Origin: Ornithinimicrobium faecis
GTDB lineage: Bacteria; Actinomycetota; Actinomycetes; Actinomycetales; Dermatophilaceae
Assembly: GCF_023923225.1 (NCBI RefSeq)
Contig: NZ_CP099489.1
Location: forward strand, 1,736,001-1,800,000
Reading direction: 5' to 3'
DNA length: 64,000 nt
A model generated the notes under the pieces. That model made no database searches. It was not told where the DNA came from and saw only the letters and a program-made list of their open reading frames with translations. A program made the position numbers and the translations under genes. This document shows, one piece after another, positions 25,771-35,082 of the stretch (positions are counted from its first letter, which is position 1; each line of letters begins with the position of its first letter).

Positions 25771-27498
25771 TCAGAAGAGCTGTCGGAAGTTTGCGCGCGC
25801 CAGGTCGAGCAACTCGTCGCCGCGCCCGGAGAAGACCGTCCGGATCGCATAGAGCGTGAAGCCCTTGACCTGCTCGGCCTGGATGGACGGCGGGATCGTG
25901 AGCTCCTCGCGCTCGGTCACCACGTCGAGCAGGGCCGGCCCGTCGTGCGCCAGGATCTCGCGCATCGCGTCCGGCAGGTCCTTGGACTTCTCCACCCGGA
26001 TCCCCTTGAGCCCCAGCGCATTTGCCACGGCCGCCAGGTCCGGGTTCTCCAGGTCGGTCGCATAGCTGACATAGCCGGCGGCCTTCATTTCCAGCTCGAC
26101 GAAGTTGAGCGAGGAGTTGTTGAGGACCACGATCTTCACGGGCAGCTTGTTCTGGGTGAGGGTCAGCAACTCACCGAGCAGCATGGTCAGGCCGCCGTCA
26201 CCGGACAGGGTGACGACCTGACGGTCGGGATAGGCCGACTGGGCACCGACGGCCTGCGGCACAGCATTGGCCATGCTGCCGTGGATGAAGGAGCCGATGA
26301 TGCGCCGGCCACCGCCGCTGGTGAGATATCTGGCGGCGTAGACGACCGGTGAACCGACGTCGGGGATGAAGACGGCGTCCGGGGCGGCGAGCTCGTCGAC
26401 CAGCCGAGCGACATACTGCGGGTGGATGGCCCGGCCGCGCTTGCTCGGGGTGGCCAGGTCGTCCAGCTTGTCGCGGGTCTTGCGATAGTGCTTGAGCGAG
26501 TCCTCCAGGTGACGGCGCTTCTTCTTGCGCTGCACCATCGGGGTCAGCGCCCGCACGGTGTCTCCCACGTCGCCGACGAGGCCCAGGTCCAGCGGCACCC
26601 GACGCCCGAGCTGCTCACCGCGCAGGTCCACCTGAACGACCTTGGCCTGGCGGGGGAAGAACTGCTGATAGGGGAAGTCCGTGCCGAGCATCAGCAGGAC
26701 ATCGCTGTCCATCATCGCGCGATAGCCGGAGGCGAAACCGAGCAGGCCGGTCATCCCGACGTCGAAGGGGTTGTCGTGCTCGATGAACTGCTTGCCCCGC
26801 AGCGCGTGCACGATCGGTGCGCCGAGCGTGTCCGCCAGGGCGACGACCTCGTCGTGGGCGCCCTCGACACCGGCGCCGGCCAGGATGGTGACCCGGTCGC
26901 CGCCGTTGAGCAGCTCGGCCGCGGCGCGCAGCTCGTCCTCGGCCGGGACCACGGTGGGGCGGGCTCGCGTGATGACACTGACCCGGTCGTCCGCGATCTC
27001 CTGCAGGGCGACGTCTCCGGGGATGACGATGACCGCGACACCACGCTTCTCGATCGCGGTGCGCATCGCGATCTCCATGACGCGTGGCATCTGGGAGGGG
27101 TGGGCGACGAGCTCGGTGTAGACGCTGCACTCGGCAAAGAGGTGCTGCGGGTGAGTCTCCTGGAAATAGCCGCTGCCGATCTCGTTGCTGGGGATCTGGG
27201 CCGCGATCGCAACCACGGGCACGCGGTTGCGGTTGGCATCGAACAGTCCGTTGATCAGGTGCAGGTTGCCCGGCCCGCAGCTGCCCACGCACACGGCGAG
27301 CTCACCGGTCAGCTCGGCGTCCGCGGCGGCAGCGAACGCAGCGCCCTCCTCGTGGCGAACGTGCACCCAGCGCAGCGTGCCGTCGGCGCGCATGGCGTCG
27401 GTGAAACCGTTGAGCGAGTCTCCGGAGATTCCATAGACGCGGCGGACACCGTTGGCGACCAGCTGGGCCACCATGTTCTCGGCGATGGTCTGGGGCAC
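25771..27498 (-). CDS. poxB: Pyruvate dehydrogenase (quinone) / pyruvate oxidase
   Basis: 575 residues from GTG 27498, which has a GGAGG site at the right distance; the open frame extends 40 codons further but that part is low-complexity. ThDP-dependent enzyme giving acetate and CO2 from pyruvate with electrons to quinone. Seen: RRVYGISGDSLNGFTDAMR, the catalytic Glu region VRHEEGAAFAAAADAELTG, CVGSCGPGNLHLINGLFDA, the central FAD-type domain, and the ThDP motif LSGDGGLTML ... VLNNSSLNF. Length and C-terminus (LPDAMREILAHDGPALLDVV) agree with PoxB rather than acetolactate synthase. Peripheral membrane activity is known for the family. Confidence 0.92.
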   Translation of the reverse strand: MPQTIAENMVAQLVANGVRRVYGISGDSLNGFTDAMRADGTLRWVHVRHEEGAAFAAAADAELTGELAVCVGSCGPGNLHLINGLFDANRNRVPVVAIAAQIPSNEIGSGYFQETHPQHLFAECSVYTELVAHPSQMPRVMEIAMRTAIEKRGVAVIVIPGDVALQEIADDRVSVITRARPTVVPAEDELRAAAELLNGGDRVTILAGAGVEGAHDEVVALADTLGAPIVHALRGKQFIEHDNPFDVGMTGLLGFASGYRAMMDSDVLLMLGTDFPYQQFFPRQAKVVQVDLRGEQLGRRVPLDLGLVGDVGDTVRALTPMVQRKKKRRHLEDSLKHYRKTRDKLDDLATPSKRGRAIHPQYVARLVDELAAPDAVFIPDVGSPVVYAARYLTSGGGRRIIGSFIHGSMANAVPQAVGAQSAYPDRQVVTLSGDGGLTMLLGELLTLTQNKLPVKIVVLNNSSLNFVELEMKAAGYVSYATDLENPDLAAVANALGLKGIRVEKSKDLPDAMREILAHDGPALLDVVTEREELTIPPSIQAEQVKGFTLYAIRTVFSGRGDELLDLARANFRQLF

Positions 27499-27872
27499 AA
27501 CAACCTCCGGGGCAGTAGGGGCTTCACTGATGACGCTAGTCCCTGGCGCCACTTCCTGCAGCGACGGCGACGACGACCCAGCGCAACAACGAGCGCAGCA
27601 GCAGGCAACAACGTGCACTCAGACAGGTAACGTCGAGACGCTCCGGACAAACTGCCTGGTCAGGGGCCTGGCGGGTTGGGCAGCTGGCGACATTGCCTGT
27701 TTGGCTGCACGCGGTGGGCCAACGAAAGGGCCCTTGACCTGCACCGTTGCAGGTCAAGGGCCCTTCCCTCTTCGACGTGGATCAGAGGTCGAATCCTTCG
27801 CGACCTCTTCCTCGGGCTACGGGCGGCACCGAGTTCGTCCCTCACTCTGTCCCGCCCGCTAGACGCCCTTCG
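27499..27872. other. 374-base gene-free stretch between poxB and glnA
   Basis: Besides the large hairpin at 27726-27765 it contains a low-complexity block 27575-27620 (GTTGTTGC and CTGCTG units on the minus strand) just upstream of poxB. No recognisable gene, tRNA or riboswitch. The poxB promoter should lie here. Confidence 0.4.
27726..27765. terminator. Perfect 18-bp stem, 4-base loop (glnA terminator)
   Basis: AAGGGCCCTTGACCTGCA (27726-27743), loop CCGT, then its exact complement (27748-27765). It is 108 bases past the glnA stop. The stem is unusually long and there is only a short T run after it, so it may also be a repeat-type hairpin. Confidence 0.6.
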
Positions 27873-29297
27873 TCACAGGTCGAAGTACATCTCAAACTCG
27901 TGCGGGTGCGGACGCAGACGGATCGGGTCGATCTCGTTCTTGCGCTTGTAGTCGATCCAGGTCGCGATGAGGTCCTCGGTGAACACGTCGCCCTCGGTGA
28001 GGTAGTCGTGGTCCTCCTCGAGCGCGACCAGCACCTCGGGCAGTGACGTCGGCAGCTGGGCGATGTCCTTGAGCTCCTCCGGGGGCAGCTCGTAGAGGTC
28101 CTTGTCCACCGGGTCCGGCGGCTCGATGCGGTTGCGGATGCCGTCCAGGCCGGCCATCAACTGCGCGGCGAAGCACAGGTAGGGGTTGGCCGAGGGGTCC
28201 GGCACGCGATACTCCACACGCTTGGCCTTGGGGGAGTTGCCGGTGATCGGGATGCGCACGCACGCCGAGCGGTTGCGGGCGGAGTAGACCAGGTTGATCG
28301 GGGCCTCGAAGCCCGGCACCAGACGGTGGTAGGAGTTCATTGAGGGGTTGGTGAACGCCAGCAGCGACGGGCCGTGGGAGAGCAGGCCGCCGATATACCA
28401 GCGCGCGACGTCGGACAGACCGCCATAGCCGCTCTCGTCGTAGAACAGCGGCTCCCCGTCCTTCCACAGCGACTGGTGGGTGTGCATGCCCGACCCGTTG
28501 TCACCGAAGAGTGGCTTGGGCATGAAGGTCGCCGTCTTGCCGGCGGCCCAGGCGGAGTTCTTGATGACGTACTTGAACTTCATCAGGTCATCACCGGAGT
28601 GCAGCAGGGTGTTGAACCGGTAGTTGATCTCCTGCTGGCCCGCGTTGCCGACCTCGTGGTGGGAGCGCTCGACATTGAGCCCGACCTGGGCCATCTCCAG
28701 GCACATCCGGTCACGGATGTCGGCGAAGTGGTCGACCGGCGGGACGGGGAAGTAGCCACCCTTGACGCGGGTCTTGTAGCCGCGGTTGCCGCCCTCCTCC
28801 GCACGGCCGCTGTTCCACGCGGCCTCGATGGAGTCGATGTGGTAGTAACCACCCGAGGGGCCGGTCGAGAAGCGCACGTCGTCGAAGACATAGAACTCGG
28901 CCTCCGCGCCGAAGAAGGCGGTGTCGGCGATGCCGGTCGAGCGGAGGTACTCCTCGGCCTTGGCCGCGATCTGGCGCGGGTCGCGCTCATACGGCTCGTC
29001 GGTGAACGGGTCGACGATCGCGAAGTTCATGATCAGCGTCTTCTCGACACGGTAGGGGTCGAGGTAGGCCGTCTTCGGGTCCGGGATCAGCTTCATGTCG
29101 GACTCGTGGATGGACTTGAAGCCCCGGATCGAGGACCCGTCGAACATCTGACCGGTCTCGAACGCCTCCTCGTCGAAGGACGCGGCGGGCACGTTGAAGT
29201 GCTGCATGACGCCGGGCAGGTCACAGAACCTGATGTCAATGAACTTGACGTCCTCGTCCTTGATGAAGGCGAGGACCTCCTCTGCAGTGGTGAACAT
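27873..29297 (-). CDS. glnA: Glutamine synthetase, type I
   Basis: 474 residues from ATG 29297, with AGGAGG just ahead. Makes glutamine from glutamate, ammonia and ATP. Landmarks: [70 protein letters not shown], and the tail [14 protein letters not shown] containing the Tyr that is adenylylated in GSI-beta enzymes. It corresponds in context to M. tuberculosis glnA1 (next to RDD, DUF4191 and lipA). A four-half-site GlnR box lies 61 bases upstream, so nitrogen supply should set its transcription. Confidence 0.97.
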   Translation of the reverse strand: MFTTAEEVLAFIKDEDVKFIDIRFCDLPGVMQHFNVPAASFDEEAFETGQMFDGSSIRGFKSIHESDMKLIPDPKTAYLDPYRVEKTLIMNFAIVDPFTDEPYERDPRQIAAKAEEYLRSTGIADTAFFGAEAEFYVFDDVRFSTGPSGGYYHIDSIEAAWNSGRAEEGGNRGYKTRVKGGYFPVPPVDHFADIRDRMCLEMAQVGLNVERSHHEVGNAGQQEINYRFNTLLHSGDDLMKFKYVIKNSAWAAGKTATFMPKPLFGDNGSGMHTHQSLWKDGEPLFYDESGYGGLSDVARWYIGGLLSHGPSLLAFTNPSMNSYHRLVPGFEAPINLVYSARNRSACVRIPITGNSPKAKRVEYRVPDPSANPYLCFAAQLMAGLDGIRNRIEPPDPVDKDLYELPPEELKDIAQLPTSLPEVLVALEEDHDYLTEGDVFTEDLIATWIDYKRKNEIDPIRLRPHPHEFEMYFDL

Positions 29298-29357
29298 CCA
29301 TCCTCCTGATAGCCGCGCGGGTCGCGTCCCGCTCAGGAAAGACATTAGTTGCCGCCG

Positions 29358-29395
29358 GTTTCCTGACCGTGACCCCAATGTTTCGCGCGTGTTTC
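29358..29395. promoter_or_regulatory. GlnR box array (four half-sites, 11-bp period)
   Basis: On the plus strand GTTTC (29358-29362), GTGAC (29369-29373), GTTTC (29380-29384) and GTTTC (29391-29395), each separated by exactly six bases. Read on the glnA strand this is GAAAC-n6-GAAAC-n6-GTCAC-n6-GAAAC, the arrangement of actinobacterial GlnR sites (GTnAC-n6-GAAAC). It precedes glnA and also touches the promoter of the RDD gene. Confidence 0.75.
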
Positions 29396-29401
29396 GCGGG
29401 T

Positions 29402-29413
29402 TAACCTGCTGGG
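29402..29413 (+). promoter_or_regulatory. -10 element for a leaderless RDD transcript
   Basis: TAACCT at 29402-29407 followed by six bases and the GTG at 29414; no ribosome site. The GlnR sites end seven bases before it. Confidence 0.4.
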
Positions 29414-29848
29414 GTGACAGCCTCAGCCTATCCGGGCGCCGAGCTGGGCCTCCCGGAGCGTGGGGCCGGCTCGCTCGCCACCTTCCCGCGGCGACTCGTC
29501 GCCGTCTTCATCGACTGGATCGCCTGCACTGCGATCGCGCTCGCCATCCTCGGTGTGCCGTGGGGGGGTCTGGCCGGCGTGGACACGCTGCTGCCGTTGG
29601 GGATCTTCTTCGCCGAGAACCTCCTGCTGGTCAGCACTGCCGGCACGACCCTGGGCCACGGCCTCCTGGGCATGCGGGTGCACCGGATCGAGGCCCTGCG
29701 AGCAGGACAACCCGGTATGCCGGGGCTCCGGTCAGGCCTGATCCGCGCGGCCCTGCTGTGCCTGCTGATCCCCGCCTTCATCATCAACCGGCACGGGCAG
29801 GGGCTGCACGACCGTGCGGCAGGAACCCTGCTGCTGCGCAGCCGGTAA
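29414..29848 (+). CDS. RDD-family membrane protein
   Basis: 144 residues. The RDD domain is seen in [22 protein letters not shown], with the Arg and Asp in the first helix, and in the later [18 protein letters not shown] loop and [14 protein letters not shown] helix, ending in [16 protein letters not shown]. About three to four membrane helices. In M. tuberculosis an RDD gene (Rv2219A) lies between glnA1 and the DUF4191 gene, so this is its positional counterpart. Transport or stress roles have been proposed for RDD proteins; nothing specific can be said here. Confidence 0.88.
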   Translation: MTASAYPGAELGLPERGAGSLATFPRRLVAVFIDWIACTAIALAILGVPWGGLAGVDTLLPLGIFFAENLLLVSTAGTTLGHGLLGMRVHRIEALRAGQPGMPGLRSGLIRAALLCLLIPAFIINRHGQGLHDRAAGTLLLRSR

Positions 29849-29853
29849 CGAAG

Positions 29854-31581
29854 ATGCGCCTCGTCGCCCTGGTCGCCGCAGCCCTGGTCGCCAAGTCCAT
29901 CGTGGTTGCCTGGACCATCCTGGGCGCGGACCCTTGGGTCGCCCTGGTGGCCGTCAGTGCCGTGCCGTTGATCGCACTGGTGCTCTGCCCAGCTGTGCTG
30001 CTGCGCGGCAGGGGACGCACGGCATACGTCATCGGGGCCGACGTGGTGGTGAGCCTGCTGCTCTTTGCCGACCTGCTCTCTGCCCGCGCCTCGGGGCGCC
30101 TGCTCAGCCTGCAACTGCTCAGTCAACCCAGTGGGTTCGAGGGCATGGGCTCCTCGGTGCTGGCGATGATGCGCTGGTGGGACGTGCTGCTGTTCGCCGA
30201 CCTGCTGGTGCTGGGGGCGGTCGCGATCTCGGCCCGGCTGCGCGGCGCGCGACCACCCTGGTTCAGGGAGACGCCGGGGCCGGACGCTCCCCGTCGCCGG
30301 CAGGTTGCTCGCGTGCGGACGGTCGCGCTGATCGTGGTCGGGTGCCTGGCCGCCTTCGCCCTCCAGATCACGGCTCAGACGTCCGACCCGCAGTTTCGCG
30401 TGGTGGCGCTGTCGCCGCTGGGTGCGCACGCCTACGAGGGCTACACGGAGTTGGTGGACACTAATGCCGTGCTCAACGCGCAGGAGCGCGACCGGGTGGG
30501 CGACTGGTTCGCGGCCAACGCCCAGTTTCACCAGGCCTCGCCGGAGCACGAGGACCTCGTCGGCGTGCTCGAGGGCCGCGACATCTATGTCGTGCAGTTC
30601 GAGTCACTCGAGCAGGTGGCGATCGGCGCTGCGCCCTACGGTCAGGAGGTGACGCCGACGATCAACAGCTGGCTCGAGGAGAGCCTGGTCTTCGACCATG
30701 TGCTGGCCCAGGTGCGCGACGGCAGCAGCTCCGACGGTGAGTTGCTCATGCTGGCCGGGGTCTATCCGCTGGAGACCGGTGCGGCCTACCTGCGCTTCCC
30801 CGACAACGACGGTTACACCAGCCTCCCGCGGTTGCTGTCCACGCAGGGCTACGAGCCGATCGCGTTGCACAACGACACCGAGACCTTCTGGAACCGCGAT
30901 CGCGTCTATCCCCACCTCGGCTTCGAGCGTTACATCGGGCAGGAGCACTTCGACGAGGGCACACCGCTGGGGCTCGGGCTGGCCGACACGGACCTGTTCG
31001 ACCAGGCGCTGCGGGAGATCGACGAGATGGACGCCCCGCGCTTTGCGCACCTGATCACCACCACCTCGCACCTGCCGTGGGAGCTCCCCGAGGAGCTGCA
31101 GGAGCTGGATCTGCCCGGGGACGACGCGACGAGCAGCTATCTGCAGACCGTGCACTACACCGACGCGGCGCTGGGGGAGTTCGCGGCCGGGCTGGAGGAG
31201 CGCGGCCTGCTGGAGCAGTCAGCGATCGTGGTGGTCGGCGACCACGAGGGGCCGCACCGTTATGCGCCCGAGGACGAGCAGTGGATGGACGGCAACGCCG
31301 GTCGGGTGCCGTTCATCGTCTATGTGCCGGGGGAGGACGGCCGACGGATCTCCACCAGCGGTGGGCAGATCGACGTGCTGCCGACCCTGGCCCAGCTGGT
31401 CGGGATCAACAGCGAGCTGTATGCCGAGGGCGTGATGGGGCGGACCCTGCTCGGCTCCCACTCGGGGTCGGCTGTGACCCCGGACGGCGAGGTGCTCACC
31501 GGAGCGGACGGCATCGAGCAGTTGCAGTTGGCCTACGAGATCGCTGACCTGGCGATCAGCAGCGACTGGTTCGCGCAGTAG
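29854..31581 (+). CDS. LTA-synthase-family membrane sulfatase-like protein
   Basis: 575 residues from ATG 29854, five bases after the RDD stop. N-terminal part (1-175) has four to five membrane helices; the rest is an extracellular alkaline-phosphatase/sulfatase-fold domain. Comparison with S. aureus LtaS: metal-ligand Glu in VVQFESLEQ (Glu250), nucleophile region DGSSSDGE, later VVVGDHEGPH and a C-terminal GGQIDVLPTLAQLVGI. The nucleophile position, Thr300 in LtaS, is Ser292 here. It may transfer glycerol phosphate or another phospho group to a cell-wall polymer or lipid. It sits inside the otherwise conserved glnA-lipA block and is not expected there. Confidence 0.82.
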   Translation: MRLVALVAAALVAKSIVVAWTILGADPWVALVAVSAVPLIALVLCPAVLLRGRGRTAYVIGADVVVSLLLFADLLSARASGRLLSLQLLSQPSGFEGMGSSVLAMMRWWDVLLFADLLVLGAVAISARLRGARPPWFRETPGPDAPRRRQVARVRTVALIVVGCLAAFALQITAQTSDPQFRVVALSPLGAHAYEGYTELVDTNAVLNAQERDRVGDWFAANAQFHQASPEHEDLVGVLEGRDIYVVQFESLEQVAIGAAPYGQEVTPTINSWLEESLVFDHVLAQVRDGSSSDGELLMLAGVYPLETGAAYLRFPDNDGYTSLPRLLSTQGYEPIALHNDTETFWNRDRVYPHLGFERYIGQEHFDEGTPLGLGLADTDLFDQALREIDEMDAPRFAHLITTTSHLPWELPEELQELDLPGDDATSSYLQTVHYTDAALGEFAAGLEERGLLEQSAIVVVGDHEGPHRYAPEDEQWMDGNAGRVPFIVYVPGEDGRRISTSGGQIDVLPTLAQLVGINSELYAEGVMGRTLLGSHSGSAVTPDGEVLTGADGIEQLQLAYEIADLAISSDWFAQ

Positions 31582-31621
31582 GGCGAGTGCGGGGCGCTCC
31601 TCGGACGCGCCCGGACCGACC

Positions 31622-32989
31622 TCACAGGAGGTGCCACACACGGAACCGGTCGAACGCGTGCCGACCCTGCTGCCCGTCGATCTCCCGCACTGCGGTCTGC
31701 AGCTCGGTCAGTGCGCTGGCCGGCATCTGCAGGGGTGGCTCGTCGGGGTGGTGGGTCGTCCCCATCGGATACTCCTGCCCAGCCGCCGACAACTCGATAT
31801 GGCACCCCACGGCATACGAGATGGGGTGCTCCTGGGACCAGGTGACCAGTCGGTCCACCGACGCGACGAATGCCTCCCAGTCCTCGACGTAGAGCCGGCC
31901 CGGGTAGAGCGAGTCGCCGGTCAGCAGCAGGCCGGTGCGACGATCGTAGAAGGCGGTGGCGGACGGGTGGTGGCCGGGCGCAGGGATCACGTCCAGCACT
32001 CGCTCTCCCAGGTCCAGCTGCCGTGGCGTTGCCGGCCAGTCACCGAAGCCGTAATGGGCGAGGACCTCCGGCAGGGAGTGCCCGACCACAGTGGTGCGCG
32101 GACGATCCGCGAACTGTCCGTCCGCAGCGCGGTGGTCCCCGTGACCGTGGGTGTGTGCCACGAGCAGTTCGTGCGCGTGCGGGACGTCCCCTGACCACCA
32201 GCTGTCGATGAGCTCGTCCACCACCTGCCGCAGCGGGAAGTCCTCGGGGTCGGCCGTGGCGCCCGTGTCGATGAGGAGGGCGCGGGAGCGTCCGAGGATC
32301 AGGAACATGAACGGCGCCTCGAAGTGCACCGACTTGTTCTGCCTCAGCACCACCAGGTCGTCGGCGACCCAGTGGGTCTGGATCTTCGGTGCCGGGTCGT
32401 GCGCGGGCGAGGGGTGCCCGGCGTGCCAGGTCACAGACCAGTCGAGTGTGGTCGTCGCCCTGAGATCGCGACGGTAGTGCACCATCTCGACATCCTGACC
32501 CGACGGCGTGGTGCCCCGCCCCCGGCCGGTCTCCACGAAGCCGGAACGGCTCAGCACCGCCTGTGCTGCCGTGTTGTCGGGCACGGTGCGCGCCGTGAGG
32601 GCGTGCAGGCCGCTGGCTGTGGCGAACCGGGCGGAGAGCTGCAGGGCCGACCCGGCCACACCTCTGCCGCGCGACCTCGGGTGCAACCAGAAGCCCACCT
32701 CGGCCTCGTCCTGCGAGACGTCGAAGATGACCAGGCTGCCGGCGAACTCGTCGGTGCCGGCATCAGCGATGGTCAGCACGGCCAGGTCACCACGCTGCAG
32801 TCCCTCCCGCACGACGCCGTCGGCCATCGCGGCCACAGACTCCGGGGTGTACTCGGCCTCGGGTAGGTGTGCCCTGGCGCGGACCGCGGGGTCGGTGGTG
32901 CCCTCGGCATAGGCCGCGGCATCGGCCCGGGTCAGGGGACGCAGGCGGACCGTGCCGTCCTGCAGCGGGAGCCTGGTGATGTCGAGCAT
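31622..32989 (-). CDS. GNAT acetyltransferase fused to metallo-beta-lactamase-fold domain
   Basis: 455 residues. Residues 10-175 are a GNAT domain of the RimJ/RimL kind: VRLRPLTRADAAAY, VGFWLHPRSRGRGVAGSAL (acetyl-CoA loop at 107-112) and TARTVPDNTAAQAVLSRSGFVETGR. Residues 180-455 form a metallo-beta-lactamase domain with the full metal set: HTHGHGDH (279-286), GHH (339-341), GDS with Asp359, and GCH with His397. The frame runs through without stop or shift, so this is one polypeptide. Each half is ordinary; the combination is not one I know. A hydrolase coupled to acetylation of the product or of the same substrate is conceivable. Convergent with the LtaS-like gene. Confidence 0.85.
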   Translation of the reverse strand: MLDITRLPLQDGTVRLRPLTRADAAAYAEGTTDPAVRARAHLPEAEYTPESVAAMADGVVREGLQRGDLAVLTIADAGTDEFAGSLVIFDVSQDEAEVGFWLHPRSRGRGVAGSALQLSARFATASGLHALTARTVPDNTAAQAVLSRSGFVETGRGRGTTPSGQDVEMVHYRRDLRATTTLDWSVTWHAGHPSPAHDPAPKIQTHWVADDLVVLRQNKSVHFEAPFMFLILGRSRALLIDTGATADPEDFPLRQVVDELIDSWWSGDVPHAHELLVAHTHGHGDHRAADGQFADRPRTTVVGHSLPEVLAHYGFGDWPATPRQLDLGERVLDVIPAPGHHPSATAFYDRRTGLLLTGDSLYPGRLYVEDWEAFVASVDRLVTWSQEHPISYAVGCHIELSAAGQEYPMGTTHHPDEPPLQMPASALTELQTAVREIDGQQGRHAFDRFRVWHLL

Positions 32990-33107
32990 GGGTCACACGC
33001 TAGCCAGCGGCACCGCTGCGGAGCACGCCAATTTCCGGGTCAGGTCGCGGCGGGACGGGTGTGCCGCGGAGGACGGGTGTGCCGGGAGGAAGGGACCGGT
33101 AGCCGGG

Positions 33108-33893
33108 TCAGCGGCCGCGCAGGGCGCGCCGGTCCATGCGGGCCTTGCGCGGGTCAACACCGGCGGGCAGGGGCGGCCGCGCGGTGGCGCTGATCGCCTT
33201 GAGCCGCTTGTGCACGACCAGGGCCTCCTGCTTGGTGATGTTCTTGTCCAGCTTCTTCATGGTCTTCACGAGCTTGGACAGGCGCACCTCGTCCTCGCCG
33301 TGGCCGACGCGCAGCGCGTGGACCGGCACCTCGGGTCCGACGATGCGGGCGACCTTCTTGCGCTCGGTCTCGCTGAGGCGCTTGGCCGCGGCCTTGGGGC
33401 CCTCGCTGATCAGCACCACACCCGGCAGGCCGACGACGCGGAAGATCATGGCCGCGTTGTGCAGGTCACGCATGCCGCGGACCTTGCCACCAGCCTCGGC
33501 GGCGACCGGCTCCTCGTCGTAGTACCAGGTGCGCTTCAGGGTGCCCATCACCGCAGCGGTGGCGCCGGGCTGACCCTCGATCTGGCTGAACGCCGCCTGC
33601 TCGGCGCGCCGGGCCAGGATGAAGACGGCGGCCAGGATCGCCAGCGGCAGGCTGACGATCATGACGTAGACGATCATGTCGAGCCACAGGCCGATGAGCA
33701 GGCCCAGCAGCAGCACGGCCAGGGCCGCCAGCAGCATCCACCACATGGCCGCAGGGTCGTGCTTGCGGGTCATGCTCCAGACCTGCTTGAACTGCTGCCA
33801 CCTCCCCGGGTTGTTGGGGTCCCTGGGCGGCTTGTTCTTGCGGCCGAACCGTCGCTTGCGCTTGGGCTCGGTCGAGTCGTTCGTGGTGGCCAT
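33108..33893 (-). CDS. DUF4191 membrane protein
   Basis: 261 residues from ATG 33893. Basic head (KRKRRFGRKNKPP), GRWQQFKQVWSMTRKHDP, then two adjacent membrane helices (MWWMLLAALAVLLLGLLIG and MIVYVMIVSLPLAILAAVF), then a cytoplasmic domain with RRAEQAAFSQIEGQPGATAAVM and VVGLPGVVLISEGP. This is the protein found beside lipA across Actinobacteria (Rv2219 in M. tuberculosis). Five bases separate it from lipA, so they are co-transcribed. Function unknown; a link to lipoate or membrane processes is only positional. Confidence 0.9.
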   Translation of the reverse strand: MATTNDSTEPKRKRRFGRKNKPPRDPNNPGRWQQFKQVWSMTRKHDPAAMWWMLLAALAVLLLGLLIGLWLDMIVYVMIVSLPLAILAAVFILARRAEQAAFSQIEGQPGATAAVMGTLKRTWYYDEEPVAAEAGGKVRGMRDLHNAAMIFRVVGLPGVVLISEGPKAAAKRLSETERKKVARIVGPEVPVHALRVGHGEDEVRLSKLVKTMKKLDKNITKQEALVVHKRLKAISATARPPLPAGVDPRKARMDRRALRGR

Positions 33894-33898
33894 AGGGA

Positions 33899-34924
33899 TC
33901 AGGATACTTGGGTTGTGACCCTGGACAGCAGCGAGGAAGCCTCCTGCCGGGCAGGGTCGCTTGCTGCCTGGTCCAGGTGGGACAGGTGCTCGGGGATCGG
34001 GCGACCCCACTTGTGCATCGCCTGGGCATACAGGCGCCCCGCGCGATAGGAGCTGCGCACCAGCGGACCGGCCATGACGCCCTTGAATCCGATCTCTTCG
34101 GCGAGGTCGGACCAGTGCACGAACTCCTGCGGCTTGACCCACCGGTCGATCGGGTGGTGCATCTTGGAGGGGCGCAGATACTGCGTGATCGTCAGGATGT
34201 CGCAGCCGGCGTCGTGCAGGTCGTGCAGCGCCGTCTCGATCTCGTGGTCCTCCTCGCCCATGCCCAGGATCAGGTTGGACTTGGTGACCAGGTCTGCCTC
34301 GCGGGCCATGCTCAGCACGCTCAGCGACTTGTCGTAGGTGAAGGCCGGGCGGATCCGCTTGAACAGGCGCGGGACGGTCTCCAGGTTGTGCGCGAACACC
34401 TCGGGGCGGGCGTCGAAGACCTGGCTGACCAGCTCAGGAACCGCACCGAAGTCGGGCGGGAGGATCTCCACACCCGTGTTGGGGTTGAGCTGGTGGATCT
34501 GGCGAATCGTCTCGGCGAACAGGCTGGCGGCACCGTCGGGCTGGTCGTCGCGGGCGACGCCGGTGATGGTGGAGTAGCGCAGACCCATCTGCTGGACCGA
34601 CTCGGCGACGCGGCGCGGCTCGTCCAGGTCGAGGTCGCGGGGCTTGCCGGTGGCGATGTCGCAGAAGTCGCAGCGGCGGGTGCAGATGTCGCCGCCGATG
34701 AGGAAGGTCGCCTCGCGGTCCTCCCAACACTCAAAGATGTTGGGACAGCCAGCTTCCTGGCAGACCGTGTGCAGGCCACCGGATTTCACCATGCTGTGGA
34801 GCTCTTGATATTCCGGCCCCATCTTGGCGGTGGTCCGGATCCACTCGGGTTTGCGCTCGATCGGGGTCTCGGCGTTGCGGGCCTCGACCCGGAGCATGCG
34901 ACGACCCTCGGGTGCGACAGTCAC
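33899..34924 (-). CDS. lipA: Lipoyl synthase
   Basis: 341 residues from GTG 34924 with an AAGAAGGGGA site ahead. Radical-SAM enzyme inserting two sulfurs into protein-bound octanoyl groups. Auxiliary cluster Cys at 55, 60 and 66 ([12 protein letters not shown]), radical-SAM cluster Cys at 81, 85 and 88 (CTRRCDFC), and the third-ligand RSSYRAG near the end. It works on the lipoyl domains of SucB/E2 and GcvH after LipB has loaded octanoate. It is followed by the DUF4191 gene. lipB, normally adjacent, is 16.6 kb away here because of inserted genes. Confidence 0.96.
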   Translation of the reverse strand: MTVAPEGRRMLRVEARNAETPIERKPEWIRTTAKMGPEYQELHSMVKSGGLHTVCQEAGCPNIFECWEDREATFLIGGDICTRRCDFCDIATGKPRDLDLDEPRRVAESVQQMGLRYSTITGVARDDQPDGAASLFAETIRQIHQLNPNTGVEILPPDFGAVPELVSQVFDARPEVFAHNLETVPRLFKRIRPAFTYDKSLSVLSMAREADLVTKSNLILGMGEEDHEIETALHDLHDAGCDILTITQYLRPSKMHHPIDRWVKPQEFVHWSDLAEEIGFKGVMAGPLVRSSYRAGRLYAQAMHKWGRPIPEHLSHLDQAASDPARQEASSLLSRVTTQVS

Positions 34925-34981
34925 TCGTTCCCCTTCTTTGCAAGCCAACAGGCTTGGAGACGATTGGTGCCACACAGCCTA

Positions 34982-35029
34982 GTCGCGGGGCGGGACAAGA
35001 GCGCGATCGGCCCTGTCCCGCCCCGCGAC
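34982..35029. terminator. 16-bp inverted repeat between M14 peptidase and lipA
   Basis: GTCGCGGGGCGGGACA (34982-34997) and its exact complement (35014-35029), loop 16 bases. It lies after the stop of the carboxypeptidase gene and before the lipA start, and would end transcription from the former. Confidence 0.6.
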
Positions 35030-35082
35030 GGTTGACTGGACGGCGTCAAACGTATGCCGTCAGTTCGGTGAAGCGTGCGGCA

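Noticed and set aside
27499..27618. In-frame extension of poxB with a Cys cluster (ACCCARCC), and an alternative-frame CLSARCCLLL peptide, as a possible second cysteine leader
   Set aside because: The DNA is low-complexity (GTTGTTGC, CTGCTG units), the alternative frame has no start codon, and a good ribosome site supports GTG 27498 as the poxB start. PoxB has no known cysteine control.
27770..27870. tRNA-like string (GGTCGAATCC) before the glnA stop
   Set aside because: No acceptor or D-arm pairing can be drawn around it.
29194..29853. Upstream extension of the LtaS-like frame through the RDD gene
   Set aside because: The RDD protein is clear in the other frame, and the LtaS-like protein has its own ATG at 29854 followed by a proper membrane start.
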